Shown piece after piece: positions 1 to 11,367 of a DNA stretch of 64,000 bases. The position numbers and the translations under genes are program-made. Positions within the stretch are counted from its first letter, which is position 1, and every line of letters begins with the position of its first letter. The notes under the pieces were generated by a model. The model made no database searches and was not told where the DNA came from. It saw nothing but the letters and a program-made list of their open reading frames with translations. Origin of the DNA: Otis tarda (Eukaryota; Chordata; Aves; Otidiformes; Otididae); assembly GCA_026413225.1 (NCBI GenBank), contig JAPMTP010000078.1:186001-250000 (forward strand), in the 5' to 3' direction.

Positions 1-3000
1 TTTTTTCAGCGGGCGCTTTTGTGCAGTTGATGGTAAACGTGGAAGCGGTGTTCATCAGGGAAAGCCTGGAGCCGCAGTGTCTGTGGTGCTGTATGTACGG
101 CATCAACAGTCGGTGAGGAGCAGCAAGAGCTTGAGTTGCTAGCACTTTTGGTGTGGGAGCAATCGTCTGACGTTCGTGATTTTTAGGGTATTTTGTCAGT
201 GGGCGCTTCCGTGCAGTTGATGGTAAACGTCGAAGCGCTGTTCGTCAGGGAAATCCCGAAGCCCCAGTGTCACTGGTGCTGTAGAACCGGCGTGAATGGC
301 CGCTGAGGAGCAGCAAGAGCTTGAGTTGTGGCAGCTGTGGTGTGGGAGCAATGGTCCAACGTTCGTGATTTTTAGGGTATTTTTTCAGTGGACGGCACTG
401 TGCAGTTGATGGGAAATGCTGAAGCGCTGTTCATGTGGGAAAGCTTGGACCCCCAATGTCTGTGGTGCTGTAGATGCGACGTCAACGGCTAGTGGTAAGC
501 AGCAAGAGCTTGAGTGTCTGGCACTTTTGGTGTGGGAGCAATCGTCAGACATTTATGATTTTTAGTGTATTTTATCAGTGGACGGCCCTGTTCTGTTGAT
601 GGCAAAATGGCGAAGCGCTGTTCATCAGGGAAAGCCTGGACCCCCTGTGTCTGTGGTGCTGTAGATGCGACGTCAATGGCTAGTGATAAGCAGCAAGAGC
701 TTGAGTTGCTGGCACTTTTGGTGTGGGAGCAATCGTCCGACATTCATGATTTTTAGTATATTTGTTTCAGTGGGCGCTTCCGAGCACTTAATGGTATATC
801 TCGAAGCCCTGTTTGTCAGGGAAAGCCCAGAGCCCCAGTGTCTGAGGTTTTCTAGATGCGGTGTAATGGGCGGGTGAGGAGCAGCAAGAGCTTGAGTTGC
901 TGGCACTTTTGGTATGGGAGCAATCGTCCAACGTTGGTGATTTTTAGTGGATTTTGTCAGTGCTGGTCCTGTTTTTTAGGGTATTTTTTCAGTGGGCACT
1001 TCCGTGCAGTTGATGGTAGACATTGAAGAGCTCTTGGTCAGGGAAAGCCCGGAGCCCCAGTGTCTGTTGTGTTGTAGATGTGGCATCAACGGCCGGTGAG
1101 GAGCAGCAAGAGCTTGAGTTGCTGGCACTTCTGGTGTGGGAGCAATCATCTGACGTTCATGATTTTTAGGGTACTTTTTAGGGGAACTTCCGTGTGACTG
1201 ATGTAAACGTCGAAGCGCTGTTCGTCAGGGAAAGCCCGCAGCCCCAATGTCTGTGGTGCTGTAGATGCGGCATCATTTGCTGGTGAGGTGCAGAAAGAGC
1301 TTTAGTGTCTGGCACGATTGGTGTGGGAGCAATCGTACGACATTCGTGATTTTTAGGGTATTTTTTCAGTGGACGGCAGTTGATGGGAAACTTCGAAGCG
1401 CTGTTCGTCCGGAAAAGCCAGAAGCCCCATTGTCTGTGATGCTGTAGACGCGGCGTGAACGGCCGGTGAGGAGCAGCGAGAGCTTGAGTTGCTGGCACTT
1501 TTGCTGTGGGAGCATTCGTCTGACATTCGTACCTTTTATGGTATTTTTTTTAGTGGGTGCTCCTATGCAGTTGATGGTAAACGTCGAAGCGCTGTTGGTC
1601 ATTAAAAGCCCAGAGCCCCAATGTCTGTGGTGCTGCAGATGCGTAGTCAACTGCTGGTGAGGAGCAGCAAGTGCTTTAGTTGCTGGCACTTTTGGTATGG
1701 GAGCAATCGTCCGACTTTCGTGATTTTGGGATATTTTTTTCTGTGGGCGCTTCCGTGCAGTTGATGGTAAAAGTCGAAGCGCTGTTCATCTGGGAAAGCC
1801 CAGAGCCCCAGTGTCTGTGCTGCTGTAGATGCGGTGTCAACGGCCGCTGAGGAGCAGCAAGAGCTTGAGTGGCTGGCACTTTTGGTGTGGGAGCAATCAT
1901 CTGACGTTCATGATTTTTAGGGTACTTTTCAGGGGAAATTCCATTCGACTGATGTAAACGTCGAAGCGCTGATCGTCAGGGAAAGCCCGCAGCCCCAGTG
2001 TCTGTGGTGCTGTAGATGCGGCATCAGTTGCTGGTGAGGTGCAGAAAGAGCTTTAGTGTCTGGCACGGTTGGTGTGGGAGCAATCGTGCGACATTCGTGA
2101 TTTTTAGGGTATTTTTTCAGTGGACGGCCCTGTGCAGTTGATGGGAAACTTCGAAGCGCTGTTCGTCCGGAAAAGCCAGAAGGCCCATTGCCTGTGATGC
2201 TGTAGACGCGGCGTGAACGGCCGGTGAGGAGCAGCGAGAGCTTGAGTTGCTGGCACTTTTGCTGTGGGAGCATTCGTCTGACATTCGTACCTTTTATGGT
2301 ATTTTTTTTAGTGGGTGCTCCTATGCAGTTGATGGTAAACGTCGAAGCGCTGTTGGTCATTAAAAGCCCAGAGCCCCAATGTCTGTGGTGCTGCAGATGC
2401 GTAGTCAACTGCTGGTGAGGAGCAGCAAGTGCTTTAGTTGCTGGCACTTTTGGTATGGGAGCAATCGTCCGACTTTCGTGATTTTGGGATATTTTTTTCT
2501 GTGGGCGCTTCCGTGCAGTTGATGGTAAAAGTCGAAGCGCTGTTCATCTGGGAAAGCCCAGAGCCCCAGTGTCTGTGCTGCTGTAGATGCGGTGTCAACG
2601 GCCGCTGAGGAGCAGCAAGAGCTTGAGTGGCTGGCACTTTTGGTGTGGGAGCAATCATCTGACGTTCATGATTTTTAGGGTACTTTTCAGGGGAAATTCC
2701 ATTCGACTGATGTAAACGTCGAAGCGCTGATCGTCAGGGAAAGCCCGCAGCCCCAGTGTCTGTGGTGCTGTAGATGCGGCATCAGTTGCTGGTGAGGTGC
2801 AGAAAGAGCTTTAGTGTCTGGCACGGTTGGTGTGGGAGCAATCGTGCGACATTCGTGATTTTTAGGGTATTTTTTCAGTGGACGGCCCTGTGCAGTTGAT
2901 GGGAAACTTCGAAGCGCTGTTCGTCCGGAAAAGCCAGAAGGCCCATTGCCTGTGATGCTGTAGACGCGGCGTGAACGGCCGGTGAGGAGCAGCGAGAGCT

Positions 3001-4580
3001 TGAGTTGCTGGCACTTTTGCTGTGGGAGCATTCGTCTGACATTCGTACCTTTTATGGTATTTTTTTTAGTGGGTGCTCCTATGCAGTTGATGGTAAACGT
3101 CGAAGCGCTGTTGGTCATGAAAAGCCCAGAGCCCCAATGTCTGTGGTGCTGCAGATGCGTAGTCAACTGCTGGTGAGGAGCAGCAAGTGCTTTAGTTGCT
3201 GGCACTTTTGGTATGGGAGCAATCATCCAACGTTCGTGATTTTGGGATATATTTTCTGTGGGCGCTTCTGTACAGCTGTTGGTAAACGTCAAAGCGCTGT
3301 TCGTCAGAGAAAGCCCGGAGCCCCAGTGTCTGTGGTACTGTAGATGCGGCGTTAGCGGCTGGTGAGGAGCAGCAAGAGCTTGAGTTGCTAGCACTTTTGG
3401 TGTGGGAGCAATCGTCAGACATTCATATTTTTTATGGTATTTTTTTTAGTGGGTGCTCCTATGCAGTTGATGGTAAACGTCAAAGCGCTGTTCGTCAGGG
3501 ATAGCCCAGAGCGCCAGTGTCAGTGGTGCTGTAGATGTGGTGTGAAGGGTGGGTGAGGAACAGGAAGAGCTTTAGTTCCTGGCACTTTTGGTGTTGGAGC
3601 AATCGTCTGAGGTTCTTGATTTTTAGGCTATATTTTCAGTGGGCGGCCCTGTGCAGTAGATGGTAAACGTCTAAGCGCTGTCTGTCAGGGAAAGCCCGGA
3701 GCCCCAATGTCTGTGGTGTTGTAGATGCGGCCTCAACGGCCGGTGAGGAGCAGCAGGAGCTTTAGTTGCTGGCATTTTTGGTGTGGGTACAATCGTCCGA
3801 CATTCGTGATTTTTAGGATATTTTTTCAGTGGACGCTTCCGTGCAGATGATGTTAAACGTTGAAGCACTGTTCATCAGGGAAAGCCCAGAGCCCCGGTGT
3901 TTGTGGTCCTGTAGATGCGGTGTGAAGGGCAGGTGAGGAGCAGCAAGAGCTGCTGGCTCTTTTGGTATGGGAGCAATCATCTGACATTCGTGATTTTTAG
4001 GGTATTTTTTCAGTGGGCTCTTCCGTGCACTTGATGGTAAACGTCAAAGCCCTGTTCGTCAGGGAAAGCCCGGAGCCCCAGTGTCTGTGGTGCTGTAGAT
4101 GTGGTGTGAACGGCCTGTGAGGAGCAGGAAGATCTTTAGTTGCTGGCACTTTTGGTATGGGAGCAATCGTCCGACGCTCGTGATTTTTAGGGTATTTCTC
4201 CAGTGGGCGGCCTTGTGCAGTTGATGGTAAACGTCGAAGCCCTGTTCGTCAGGGAAAGCCCGCAGCCCCATTGTCTGTGATGCTGTAAATGTGGCGTCAA
4301 CTGCCGGTGAGGAGCAGCAAGAGCTTTAGTTGCTGGCACTTTTGGTGTGGGAACAATGGTCCGACTTTCTTGCTTTTTAGAGTAATATTTTAGTGGGTGC
4401 TCCAGTGCAGTTGATGGTAAACGTCGAAGCGCTGTTCGTCAGGGAAAGCCCGGAGCCCCAGTGTCTGTGGTGTTGTAGATGTGGCGTCAACAACCGGTGA
4501 GGAGCAGCAAGAGCTGCTCACAGGGCTGCCGGCTTGAAATGGTGGAAAATGTCGGAGTCCTGGTGGTCTAGGACTGACTA
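1..4580 (+). repeat. ~190-bp satellite array, subfamily I
   Basis: About 24 head-to-tail monomers. The recurring landmark GAGGAGCAGCAAGAGCTTGA (or close variants) falls at 115, 305 and so on, about every 190 bp. Subfamily I marks are CGCTGTTCGTCAGG, GTAGATGCGGCGTCAAC and a T-rich segment TTTTTAGGGTATTTTTTCAG. Monomers differ from one another much more than those of the 43-64 kb array. The array continues off the left edge. Small open frames occur on both strands because the monomer has few stops; none carries a known domain. Confidence 0.95.
1160..3230 (+). repeat. 758-bp tetramer higher-order repeat
   Basis: Blocks recur at an exact 758-bp step: the same sequence begins at 1466, 2224 and 2982, and at 1676 and 2434. 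This is four monomers of about 189.5 bp. About 2.5 copies are present. The mirror region in the right arm (about 35870-37180) has one copy fewer, so the copy number changed after the arms formed, or differed by unequal exchange. Confidence 0.9.
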
Positions 4581-4669
4581 GGACTATCCCCAACGTCAGA
4601 CGATTGCTCTGGGCTTCCCTAGGCCAACAGGACTCTGACATTTGCCACCAAGTCAACCTGGCAGCCCTC
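4521..4669. repeat. Inverted satellite junction next to provirus A
   Basis: Imperfect inverted repeat: about 52 bp at 4521-4572 pairs with 4618-4669, with a loop of about 45 bp. Here the ~190-bp satellite flips from plus (before about 4575) to minus (after about 4590). Both stems are themselves diverged monomer pieces. The same junction is mirrored next to provirus C (about 34416-34570) and next to B (about 22558-22710), so it existed before the block was amplified. Confidence 0.85.
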
Positions 4670-4858
4670 TGAGAATAAATCTTATAAGTCCCGAACATCA
4701 GACGATTACTCCAACACCAGAAGTGCCTGCTCTGAAAGTTCTTGCTGCTCCTCACCGACTCTTCCCACCGCATCTACAAGCTCAAAAACATTGGGTCTCT
4801 CGGCTTTCCTGCATCACCAGGATTCTGACACTTACTATTGACATACGGAAATGGACTC
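4590..4858 (-). repeat. Diverged satellite monomers flanking provirus A
   Basis: About 1.4 minus-oriented monomers of the ~190-bp satellite lie between the inverted junction and the 3' LTR of provirus A. The landmark TTCTTGCTGCTCCTCACCG is readable near 4739. These are the most diverged monomers of the left array, as expected next to an old insertion where homogenisation is weak. Confidence 0.85.
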
Positions 4859-5961
4859 TGTAACTCGGTAGTTATAAACTAGGTATGTTTATTGCGTGCA
4901 GATGCACGGGGGATCGCTCCACCACAAGCGTGCATGCCCGAGGTAGAAAACCGTCCCATTTTTATACAATAAAACAATGAATATTCAATTGACGCCTAGA
5001 CATATTCATTACCTAAACCCACCTACTCTTGCTTCGTATGCTAATCAGCTTATCAGTCCTTCGCGCTTGCGCAAATTCTCCCAATAATTGTGGGCAGGGG
5101 TCTTCGGTGGTCTTTGGGATGAAGGCCGTAGGTCTTCTTCATGGTGTACTTTTCACCTTTAGCCTAGAATGCAATGATCCTGCAAGCCTGCAGTGTTCTT
5201 ATCAGCTTGAGCTGATTCATGTCCTTGTTAACCTTAGCAAGGAGGTTTATAGACGTATTTGTGACACATGCCATCCTGTTTTTGAATTCTTGTTCTTTCT
5301 AATCACTCCCTTGAGATAATGCGAGACTGTTTCTCACTCCTTACAAATGAGTCCTTCGTCAGGAAAAGAAAAAAAAACAGACTTCCTCCTCCATTAATTG
5401 TTTCTCTAAGCTATATGGTTACGTGACTATGTTTTGTAACTATATTCTTGTCCTGGTTCTGGCTAGGATAGAGCTAATATTTACCTGAGCTGGGTGGAGA
5501 ACTGCAGCTGGTAGCTCCTATGGCTGGGATAGTTAACTAATTAGCTAACAGCTGGGGTTAATTTACCCAAATTAGCCAAAGGGCTGTTCCATCCCATCTG
5601 ACATCATGCTCAGTATATAAGCGAGGAGGGTGCTGAAGGGAGCCTCCTGCTGCTTGGAAGAAACTAAGTGTGGAGATTTGTTGTAAGCCATTATACTGTA
5701 TTTGTATTGCATCACTGTTTTGTTTTCTTCTGTCATTACTGTTAAATTTACTTTTTGTTCAATCTCAACCCACGTGTTTGGTTTTTTCCCTGGTTTTCTT
5801 TTGTTTACCAAATCTCCCCCTGTTCTCTTGGGGGCGGGGAGTGAGAGAGAGACTGTGTAGTCTGGTCCCGATTGGGGCTGAACTACAGCAATTCTTTAAG
5901 TGCATACATATATAGTTGTGATTAACTTATTGTCCCCATTTCTACGTGGTCCCCTATATCA
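4859..5961 (-). mobile_element. 3' LTR of provirus A
   Basis: On the minus strand the LTR begins TGATATAGG directly after a polypurine tract (AAAAAGGGGG, complement of 5965-5974) and ends GTTACA at 4859. Length is 1103 bp, of which 447 bp is the nested LTR plus target duplication, leaving about 656 bp. A TATA box (complement of 4958-4966) and an AATAAA signal (complement of 4888-4893) are about 70 bp apart, so R is short. The 3' end was placed where similarity to the flanking satellite resumes and is good to a few bases. Confidence 0.85.
5449..5890 (+). mobile_element. Nested solo LTR, avian ERVL-like, 442 bp
   Basis: Starts TGTCCTGGTTCTGGCTAGGA and ends CTACAGCA. It is flanked by a perfect 5-bp duplication ATTCT (5444-5448 and 5891-5895), the duplication size typical of ERVL. 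A TATATAA box lies at 5614-5620. The opening words and the 3' part (CCCCCTGTTCTC then GAGTGAGAGAGAGACTGTG) resemble the widespread bird ERVL LTRs. It is inserted antisense into the 3' LTR of provirus A. No internal ERVL sequence remains, so it is a solo LTR. Confidence 0.85.
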
Positions 5962-6029
5962 ATCCCCCTTTTTATCACACTAAGTAAATTCTTTTACTTA
6001 AACAGTTTCCCTGAATGATATGAAGCATC

Positions 6030-6886
6030 ATACACGGTTTTGTTGGGGGGGGGGGGGGCGGCTAATGTGGTAGCTTCTGTAGGAAACTGCTAGAAGTCAC
6101 TCCCCTTTGTTCAGTGGATTCTGCCAGGCCTAGGGCGGACCCGCTGCTGGCCAAAGCTGAGCCGATTGGTAGCAGAATGTTCCGTGATAACGCCTCTGCG
6201 ATAACATATTTAAGAAGGGGAAAACAGAAGAAAAAAAAAAAGAGGGAAGAGAAGATGTGAAGAAGCTGAGCGGGGGCAGAGGCACAGAGGGGGAGGCACA
6301 GGCCTCATGGGCCTTGCAGGCCTCACTCTCTGGCCTCTTGCCAGGCTGCTGACTGGGCCCGAATCGGCCCGTGGAGGGCCCGCTGGGACAGCCATTCTGG
6401 AGAGACTGCACTCCGTGGAAGAGATGACCCACGCCGGAGCAGTTTCACGAAGGACTGTGATGTATGGGAGGGACCCCACAACAGGGCAGGGGAGGAATGT
6501 GAGGAGGTCTTCCCCCAACCATGAAGCAGCGGCATAAAACAACGTGTGATGAACTGACCGCCATCCCCATTCCCTCTTCCCTTTCCTGTGCAACTCGGGG
6601 AGGGGAAGGTAGTAGAGATAATGTTAAGCTTGGGAAGAGGGAGGGGTGGAGGGAGGTTATCTTGTTCTCTGTCTCATTATCTTGCTGTTTGTAGTAATAA
6701 ATGAATAGTTTTCCCCAAGAGGAGTCTGTTTTGCCTGTAACGGTAACTTTAAGGATTTCTCCCTGTCCTTATGTCAAACCTCGAGCCGTTTTTCTTTATA
6801 TTATCTCCCCCTGTTCTCTTGGAGGGTGGGGGGAGTGAGGGAGAGACTGCGTAGTCTGGTCTGGTGATCGGGGCACAGTTACGACA
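6030..6886 (+). mobile_element. Nested solo LTR, ~857 bp, avian ERV
   Basis: An LTR-like element running from CACGGTTTTGTTGGGG to GGCACAGTTACGACA, antisense to the provirus and inserted at the end of env. The same family begins at 63787 with TGTCATGGTTTTG, which identifies the 5' end. An AATAAA lies at 6696-6701 and a possible TATA variant (ATATTTAAG) near 6207. A run of more than ten Gs near 6045 differs in length between copies. I found no convincing target duplication. Its 3' part shares word patterns with the ERVL-like LTR, but the family (ERVL or ERVK) is not certain. Confidence 0.75.
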
Positions 6887-7353
6887 GTGTTACTTTCTTA
6901 AACATTCTCCAAACCCATAGGTACAGCATAATAGTTAATATTAATAAAATTCCTAAGCTAATCAAGAAGATCACAACAGGGGGCACCGTAGTATTAAGGA
7001 TCCCTGTTGCCTCTGTCCCAGCCCCACTCATGCCCTGAGTACATTTCCATTTCGTGCATAACCACAGCGGCCAAGTTTAAGCCCGACCATTTAAAAGGTG
7101 GTCCCATGCTTCCTGTAAATCCAAGGTAGGCGTGAGACCACGGCCATTTGGTGTCCTTTTGATTACAAGTTAGTGGTAAAATGCAGGAAAATATTGCAAA
7201 CCCAATCACAATTCCAGTTAAACAATTGGTCATTTTAGGATGTGGTTGTTCTAGAGGATTAGTACAGCTACTTCTGTAGATAATGTACTGCCTTCTGTGA
7301 CCTACTAAAATGGGTTTTATATTTCCTATAATAAAATGACAAATAAACTGCAC
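6879..7353 (-). pseudogene. env remnant of provirus A
   Basis: Two separated pieces on the minus strand. The first (7353-6994, 119 aa) contains, from a possible ATG at 7231-7233, a short N-terminus and a hydrophobic stretch (LTGIVIGFAIFSCILPLTC) that looks like a leader peptide. The second (6986-6879), in another frame, encodes a membrane anchor rich in I, L and V followed by a basic WRMFKK tail. Everything that would form the receptor-binding and fusion domains is absent. The tail ends at a stop supplied by the nested LTR. It cannot encode an envelope protein. Confidence 0.75.
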
Positions 7354-7438
7354 TGATGACAGATTTGGGCAATATTAGTTACTGGCCGGTCCTGGTTTCT
7401 TTGTCCGGTATCGTTTGCTGTGGTGTCCCACCAGTTCA

Positions 7439-8867
7439 CTACTGCTTTTGGCTCACATACTTGTTACCCACATTGTTCCTGCCCTTATCCGTTCGAACGA
7501 GTTTAAGTCTCAAGTCTTCGTTGTTGTCTGGAGTTACTTTCCACAGGGTTGCAGAGGCTCTCTTGATCCGAGTATGGTGTATGCAGGAGTTCTGTCCCTC
7601 TACCTTAATTGCCATGTAGGTGGTGAGGAGGACTTGAAAAGGTCCGGTCCACTGTGGTTCCGGGGTTTTTTCTGTAAGAGACATATATGTAGTCCCCTGG
7701 TTGTATATCGTGAACAGGCCCATCCAGACCCCTACTACGTGTTCCCATTACATGTTTTTCAATTCTTTTTGATTGTTTGTTTAGTGCCACCATATAGGAG
7801 GTCATTATTTCTTCACCAATTTGTGAAGGTGTTCCCTTTTGTACCCCATAGGGTCGGCCATATAGAATTTTGAATGGACTAAGCCCTTCTCTTGCTCTTG
7901 GTCTGGTTCGTATTTGTATAAGAGCTAATGGTAAAGACTGAGGCCAAGTTAGATTAGTTTCCTGACCCAACTTGACAATCTGTTGTTTGATTAGGTGATT
8001 CATTTTCTCCACCTGGCCACTTGATTGTGGTCGGTAAGAGGTATGTAATTGCCAATCTATCCCTAGATGGTGGCTAATTTCTTGTACTATTCTGGACACA
8101 AAATGTGGTCCTCTATCCGAGGACATTACCGCTGGGACTCCAAACCTAGGTACTATTTCCTGGAGCAGTATTTTGGTTACTTCCCGGGCTTTAGCAGTTC
8201 TGCACGGGGAAGCTTCTGGCCAGCCTGAAAAGGTATCAGTAAGTACTACTAAGTATCGGTACCCCCCTTTTCTAGGGAGTTCTGAGAAATCAATCTGCCA
8301 ATGTTGTCCCGGACCATTCCCCTTTCCGATTTTTTTCAAGTTTCGGCCCTTTTACAACTTTAGGATTAGTCTGGAGACAAAGATCACATTGTTGACTTAC
8401 TTGTCTAACGGTAGTGTATAAGTTTCGCGCTATTATGTTCCTGAAGAGATCTTTATATAGGGCTTCTGCCCCGCCCCCGCCCCCCCCCAGTGTCTTTTTC
8501 TATGTTCTTCTCGGACTACTGACCATATCATGTAGGAGGGAATTACTACCCTCCCGTGTGAGGGGTAGTAATTGGCCCACCCTTCCTCATTATATGATCC
8601 CTTTAGATCATTAATAAGTTTGCCGTCTTCCTTTGTGTATTCTGGTTTACCTTCTAGAAATACCTGTCCATCAGGAATTAGCGCACCCTCTACCTTGATT
8701 GTTTCTCTAGCTGCTTGTTTTGCTTCCCTATCTGCCAGCTCATTTCCTCTTTCCAATTCTGTGCTCACTTTCTGGTGTGCTTTAATATGCATAATTGCCA
8801 CCTTTTCGGGAAGTTGGACTGCATTCAGGATTTTCAAAATCTCTTCTGTGTTTGATGGTTTTTCCAT
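7439..8867 (-). pseudogene. RNase H end and integrase of provirus A
   Basis: Three overlapping frames. 8867-8433 carries the RNase H C-terminus (HIKAHQ, then GNELADREAKQAA) and the first half of the integrase zinc site (H-x3-H). The frame is lost in a G-rich run near 8470-8490, and the CDLC half of the zinc site lies beyond it. The core (8339-7605) keeps all three acidic residues: D in QIDFSEL, D in SSDRGPHF, and E exactly 35 residues further on in SSGQVEKMN. The C-terminal domain continues in another frame (7723-7439, WTGPFQVLLTT). Of the three copies only A keeps the core in one frame, because it has six Gs at about 8265-8270 where B and C have five. Confidence 0.88.
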
Positions 8868-10073
8868 GAGAATTTAACCGTCCTCTTTCCTTCCATATTG
8901 CTCCATGGGCATGTACCACCCCAAAGGCATATTTAAAGTCAGTCCAAATGTTTACAGTCCTTCCCTGGGCTCTCTCCAGGGCTCGGGTAAGGGCTATGAT
9001 CTCGGCCTTTTGGGCCGAGACGTCGGCTGATAGTGGCCTGGACTCTATCACCTTTTCGAAAGTGGTAACAGCATATCCGGAATGCCGCCTTCCATTTAAC
9101 ATATAGCTGCTTCCATCGGTGAACCAATGTTCGGCTCCATCGATAGGGACATCTTTAAGATCCGGTTGACTAGAATACGTGGTTTCAATTGTTTCCAAGC
9201 AGTCATGACTCACTGGCTCCCCGATGTTCCCATCAAGGAATGAGGCCGGATTGATGATGTTTGTGGTCACGATTTCAACATCATCCTGTTCAACCATTAT
9301 AGCTTGATATTTCAGGAACCTTTGTGGGGAAAGCCAATGCCCTCCTTTGCTTCAAGGACCGCAGATACAGTATGGGAAACTAGGACAGTCATTTTCTGGC
9401 CTAGAGTGAACTTTCGGGCTTCTTGAATGTTTAGAATGACAGCTGCTACTGCTCTCAGACAGCTGGGCCACCCTTTCGCAGCGGCATCCAGCTGTTTGGA
9501 GAAGTATGCTACCGCCCATCTGTATGGTCCCAAATCTTGTGCCAATATTCCTAGTGCCATTCCTTGTTTTTCGTGGGAAAATAGAAAAAATGGCTTACTC
9601 ACATCAGGAAGTCCCAGTGCTGGTGCCGACATCAGGGCTTTCTTCAGCTGATGGAAGGCTCGATCTGACTCAGCATCCCACTGGAGATCCTTTTGGTTAG
9701 CTGCTATCAGGGAATATAGGGGCTTAACAAGCAGACCATAAGCACATATCCAAAGTCGGCACCACCCCGTCATTCCTAAGAATGTCCGTAGTTCCTTTAT
9801 AGTTTGTGGTCGGGGGGTTTGGCATATGGCCTCTTTCCGGGCTTGTCCTAGGATCTGTTGTCCGGCACTGATCTCGTACCCCAGGTACGTGACCTGGGGT
9901 TGTAACAACACCTGTGCCTTTTTCTTAGAAACCCGATATCCCTGTAGTCTTAGGAAATGTAACAGACTCACGGTCCCAATGACACAGGATTCTTTGGTTC
10001 TGGTTGCAATAAGAAGGTTGTCTACATATTGTAACACCTTCCCTTCTTCTGATGGTGGTTCCCATGATCCCAA
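8782..10073 (-). pseudogene. RT palm to RNase H of provirus A
   Basis: 10073-9312 holds the rest of reverse transcriptase including the catalytic-loop motif, which reads YVDN (Asn codon at 10017-10019) instead of YxDD. A 1-bp loss in an A run near 9353, found only in this copy, ends that frame. 9297-8782 then holds RNase H, with the TDGSS, AEIIAL and WTDFKYAFG motifs that carry its D, E and D residues. RNase H is broken again before its C-terminus by a frameshift shared with B and C. Confidence 0.9.
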
Positions 10074-10081
10074 GTCCTTTG

Positions 10082-11366
10082 CTAGCTGATTCCCAAAAAC
10101 TGTGGGGCTATTTTTAAACCCCTACGGCAACACCGTCCATGTGTCTTTCGACCACTTTTGGGATTTTCCCATGCGAAAGCAAAAATTTTCTGGCTGGCTT
10201 CATGGAGAGGGAGGCAAAAGAAAGCATCTTTTAAATCTAGGACCGTAAACCAAGCTAAATCAGGTTTTAGCGTGGTTAATAGGGTATAGGTGTTAGCTAC
10301 CACAGGGTATAGGTCCGCTGTTGTTTTGTTGATGGCTCTTAAGTCTTGAACTATCCTATAGGACCCATCAGGTTTCTTAACTGGAAGCATAGGTGTATTG
10401 AATTCTGACTCACATTCTTTTAGTAGTCTTAGTTCTATGAACCGCTCTATGATGGGACAAATTCCTTCCCTATCTTCCATTTTCAGTGGGTATTGTTTGA
10501 TCCTGATGGCACTCTGTCCCTCCTTTAGTTTTACTATTGTTGGTGGTGCGTTCTTTGCTCGTCCAGGTATATCGGTTGCCCAGACTCCGGGATATACTTG
10601 GTCAACAATTCTTGCACCAATGTCTCCTGTTGCAGGGGTACTGACCAAGGATAGACTCATAATTTGAACGTATTGGTGATCATTTACCTCCAGAGTAACT
10701 TCCCCTTGCTTAAATTTGATTGTTGCTTCTAGTTGTTCTAATAAATCCCTAGCAAGAAGGGCCTTTGGAGAATTTGGCATATACAGAAATTTATGGATCC
10801 CCACTTGCTTCCCCAATTTGTATTTTAAGGGTCTGCAAAAGCAAGCCTCTTCAGTCTGGCCTGTCGCACCTTTCACTGTAATATAATCATTTTCCAGAGG
10901 CATCAAAGCTTGATTCAGAACAGAATAAGTCGCTCCCGTGTCTACTAAAAATTTGATTTCTTTTTGTTCTTCCCCTAACTTTATTTTTACTGAGAGGTCG
11001 GCTAGACAATTTTCTTCAGCCACGTGAGCTACCGTTTTCCCTTGATTGTTGCGCCATCTAGCGTTCCTTTGGCGCTCAGGGCACTCGTTCTTCCAGTGTC
11101 CGGGCTTTTTATATATCGCACATTGATTCCTACCCAGAGGCGTCAGCCCACGCATTGGTTTAACTTTAAATTTCCGATTTTCATTTTTCTCTTACCACTG
11201 CTAGTATTTTCTTCTCGTCTTGCCTGTAACTTTCCTCTCGATTGCTAAATATTCTCCATGCTTCTTCTAATAACCTTTCTAAGGCTCTGTTTTCAGGAGG
11301 TCTTAGTTTTTGCAATTTGCGCCTAATATCCCCTTGTGAGGGGATATTCGTAGCCCCTGTTTTCTC
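10082..11366 (-). pseudogene. gag end, NC, protease and RT fingers of provirus A
   Basis: 11366-11181 encodes the end of gag capsid in one frame and stops at TGA. 11155-10082 (357 aa) follows with a nucleocapsid knuckle near residues 12-25 in which the second Cys of the CCHC set is Tyr, an aspartic protease with DTGA at residues 72-75 and ALLARDLL at 132-139, and the RT fingers through LDLKDAFF near residue 307, which holds the first catalytic Asp. A frameshift, plus a TAG (10122-10124 in the + numbering) in the frame that resumes, separates this from the next RT segment. Confidence 0.9.
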
Positions 11367-11367
11367 C

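Larger units (their letters stand above)
4859..11367 (-). mobile_element. Provirus copy A, class I ERV, 5'-truncated
   Basis: Reading on the minus strand, the order is gag remnant, NC-protease-RT, RT-RNase H, integrase, env remnant, polypurine tract and a 3' LTR. The 5' LTR, primer-binding site and most of gag are missing; at about 11367 the element meets 744-bp satellite at exactly the point seen in copies B and C. Pol motifs and the gag-pol arrangement fit a class I, gammaretrovirus-like lineage. Two unrelated LTRs are nested in it in the opposite orientation. Private to A are a 1-bp loss near 9353 that splits RT from RNase H, and a six-G run that keeps the integrase frame open where B and C are broken. 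Confidence 0.92.

Noticed and set aside
1..4580. Telomere-like TTAGGG in subfamily I monomers (TTTTTAGGGTATTTTT)
   Set aside because: There is a single hexamer per monomer in a T/A-rich stretch, never in tandem. Subfamily II has TTCGGGG at the same place.
4521..4669. Terminal inverted repeat of a DNA transposon
   Set aside because: Both stems align to the ~190-bp satellite in opposite orientations. There is no transposase and no target duplication.
7605..8339. Functional integrase gene in provirus A
   Set aside because: The core is open and has its acidic triad, but the zinc site and C-terminus are in other frames, the first codon is TTG (not an ATG), and the upstream polymerase is broken. 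It is a remnant.
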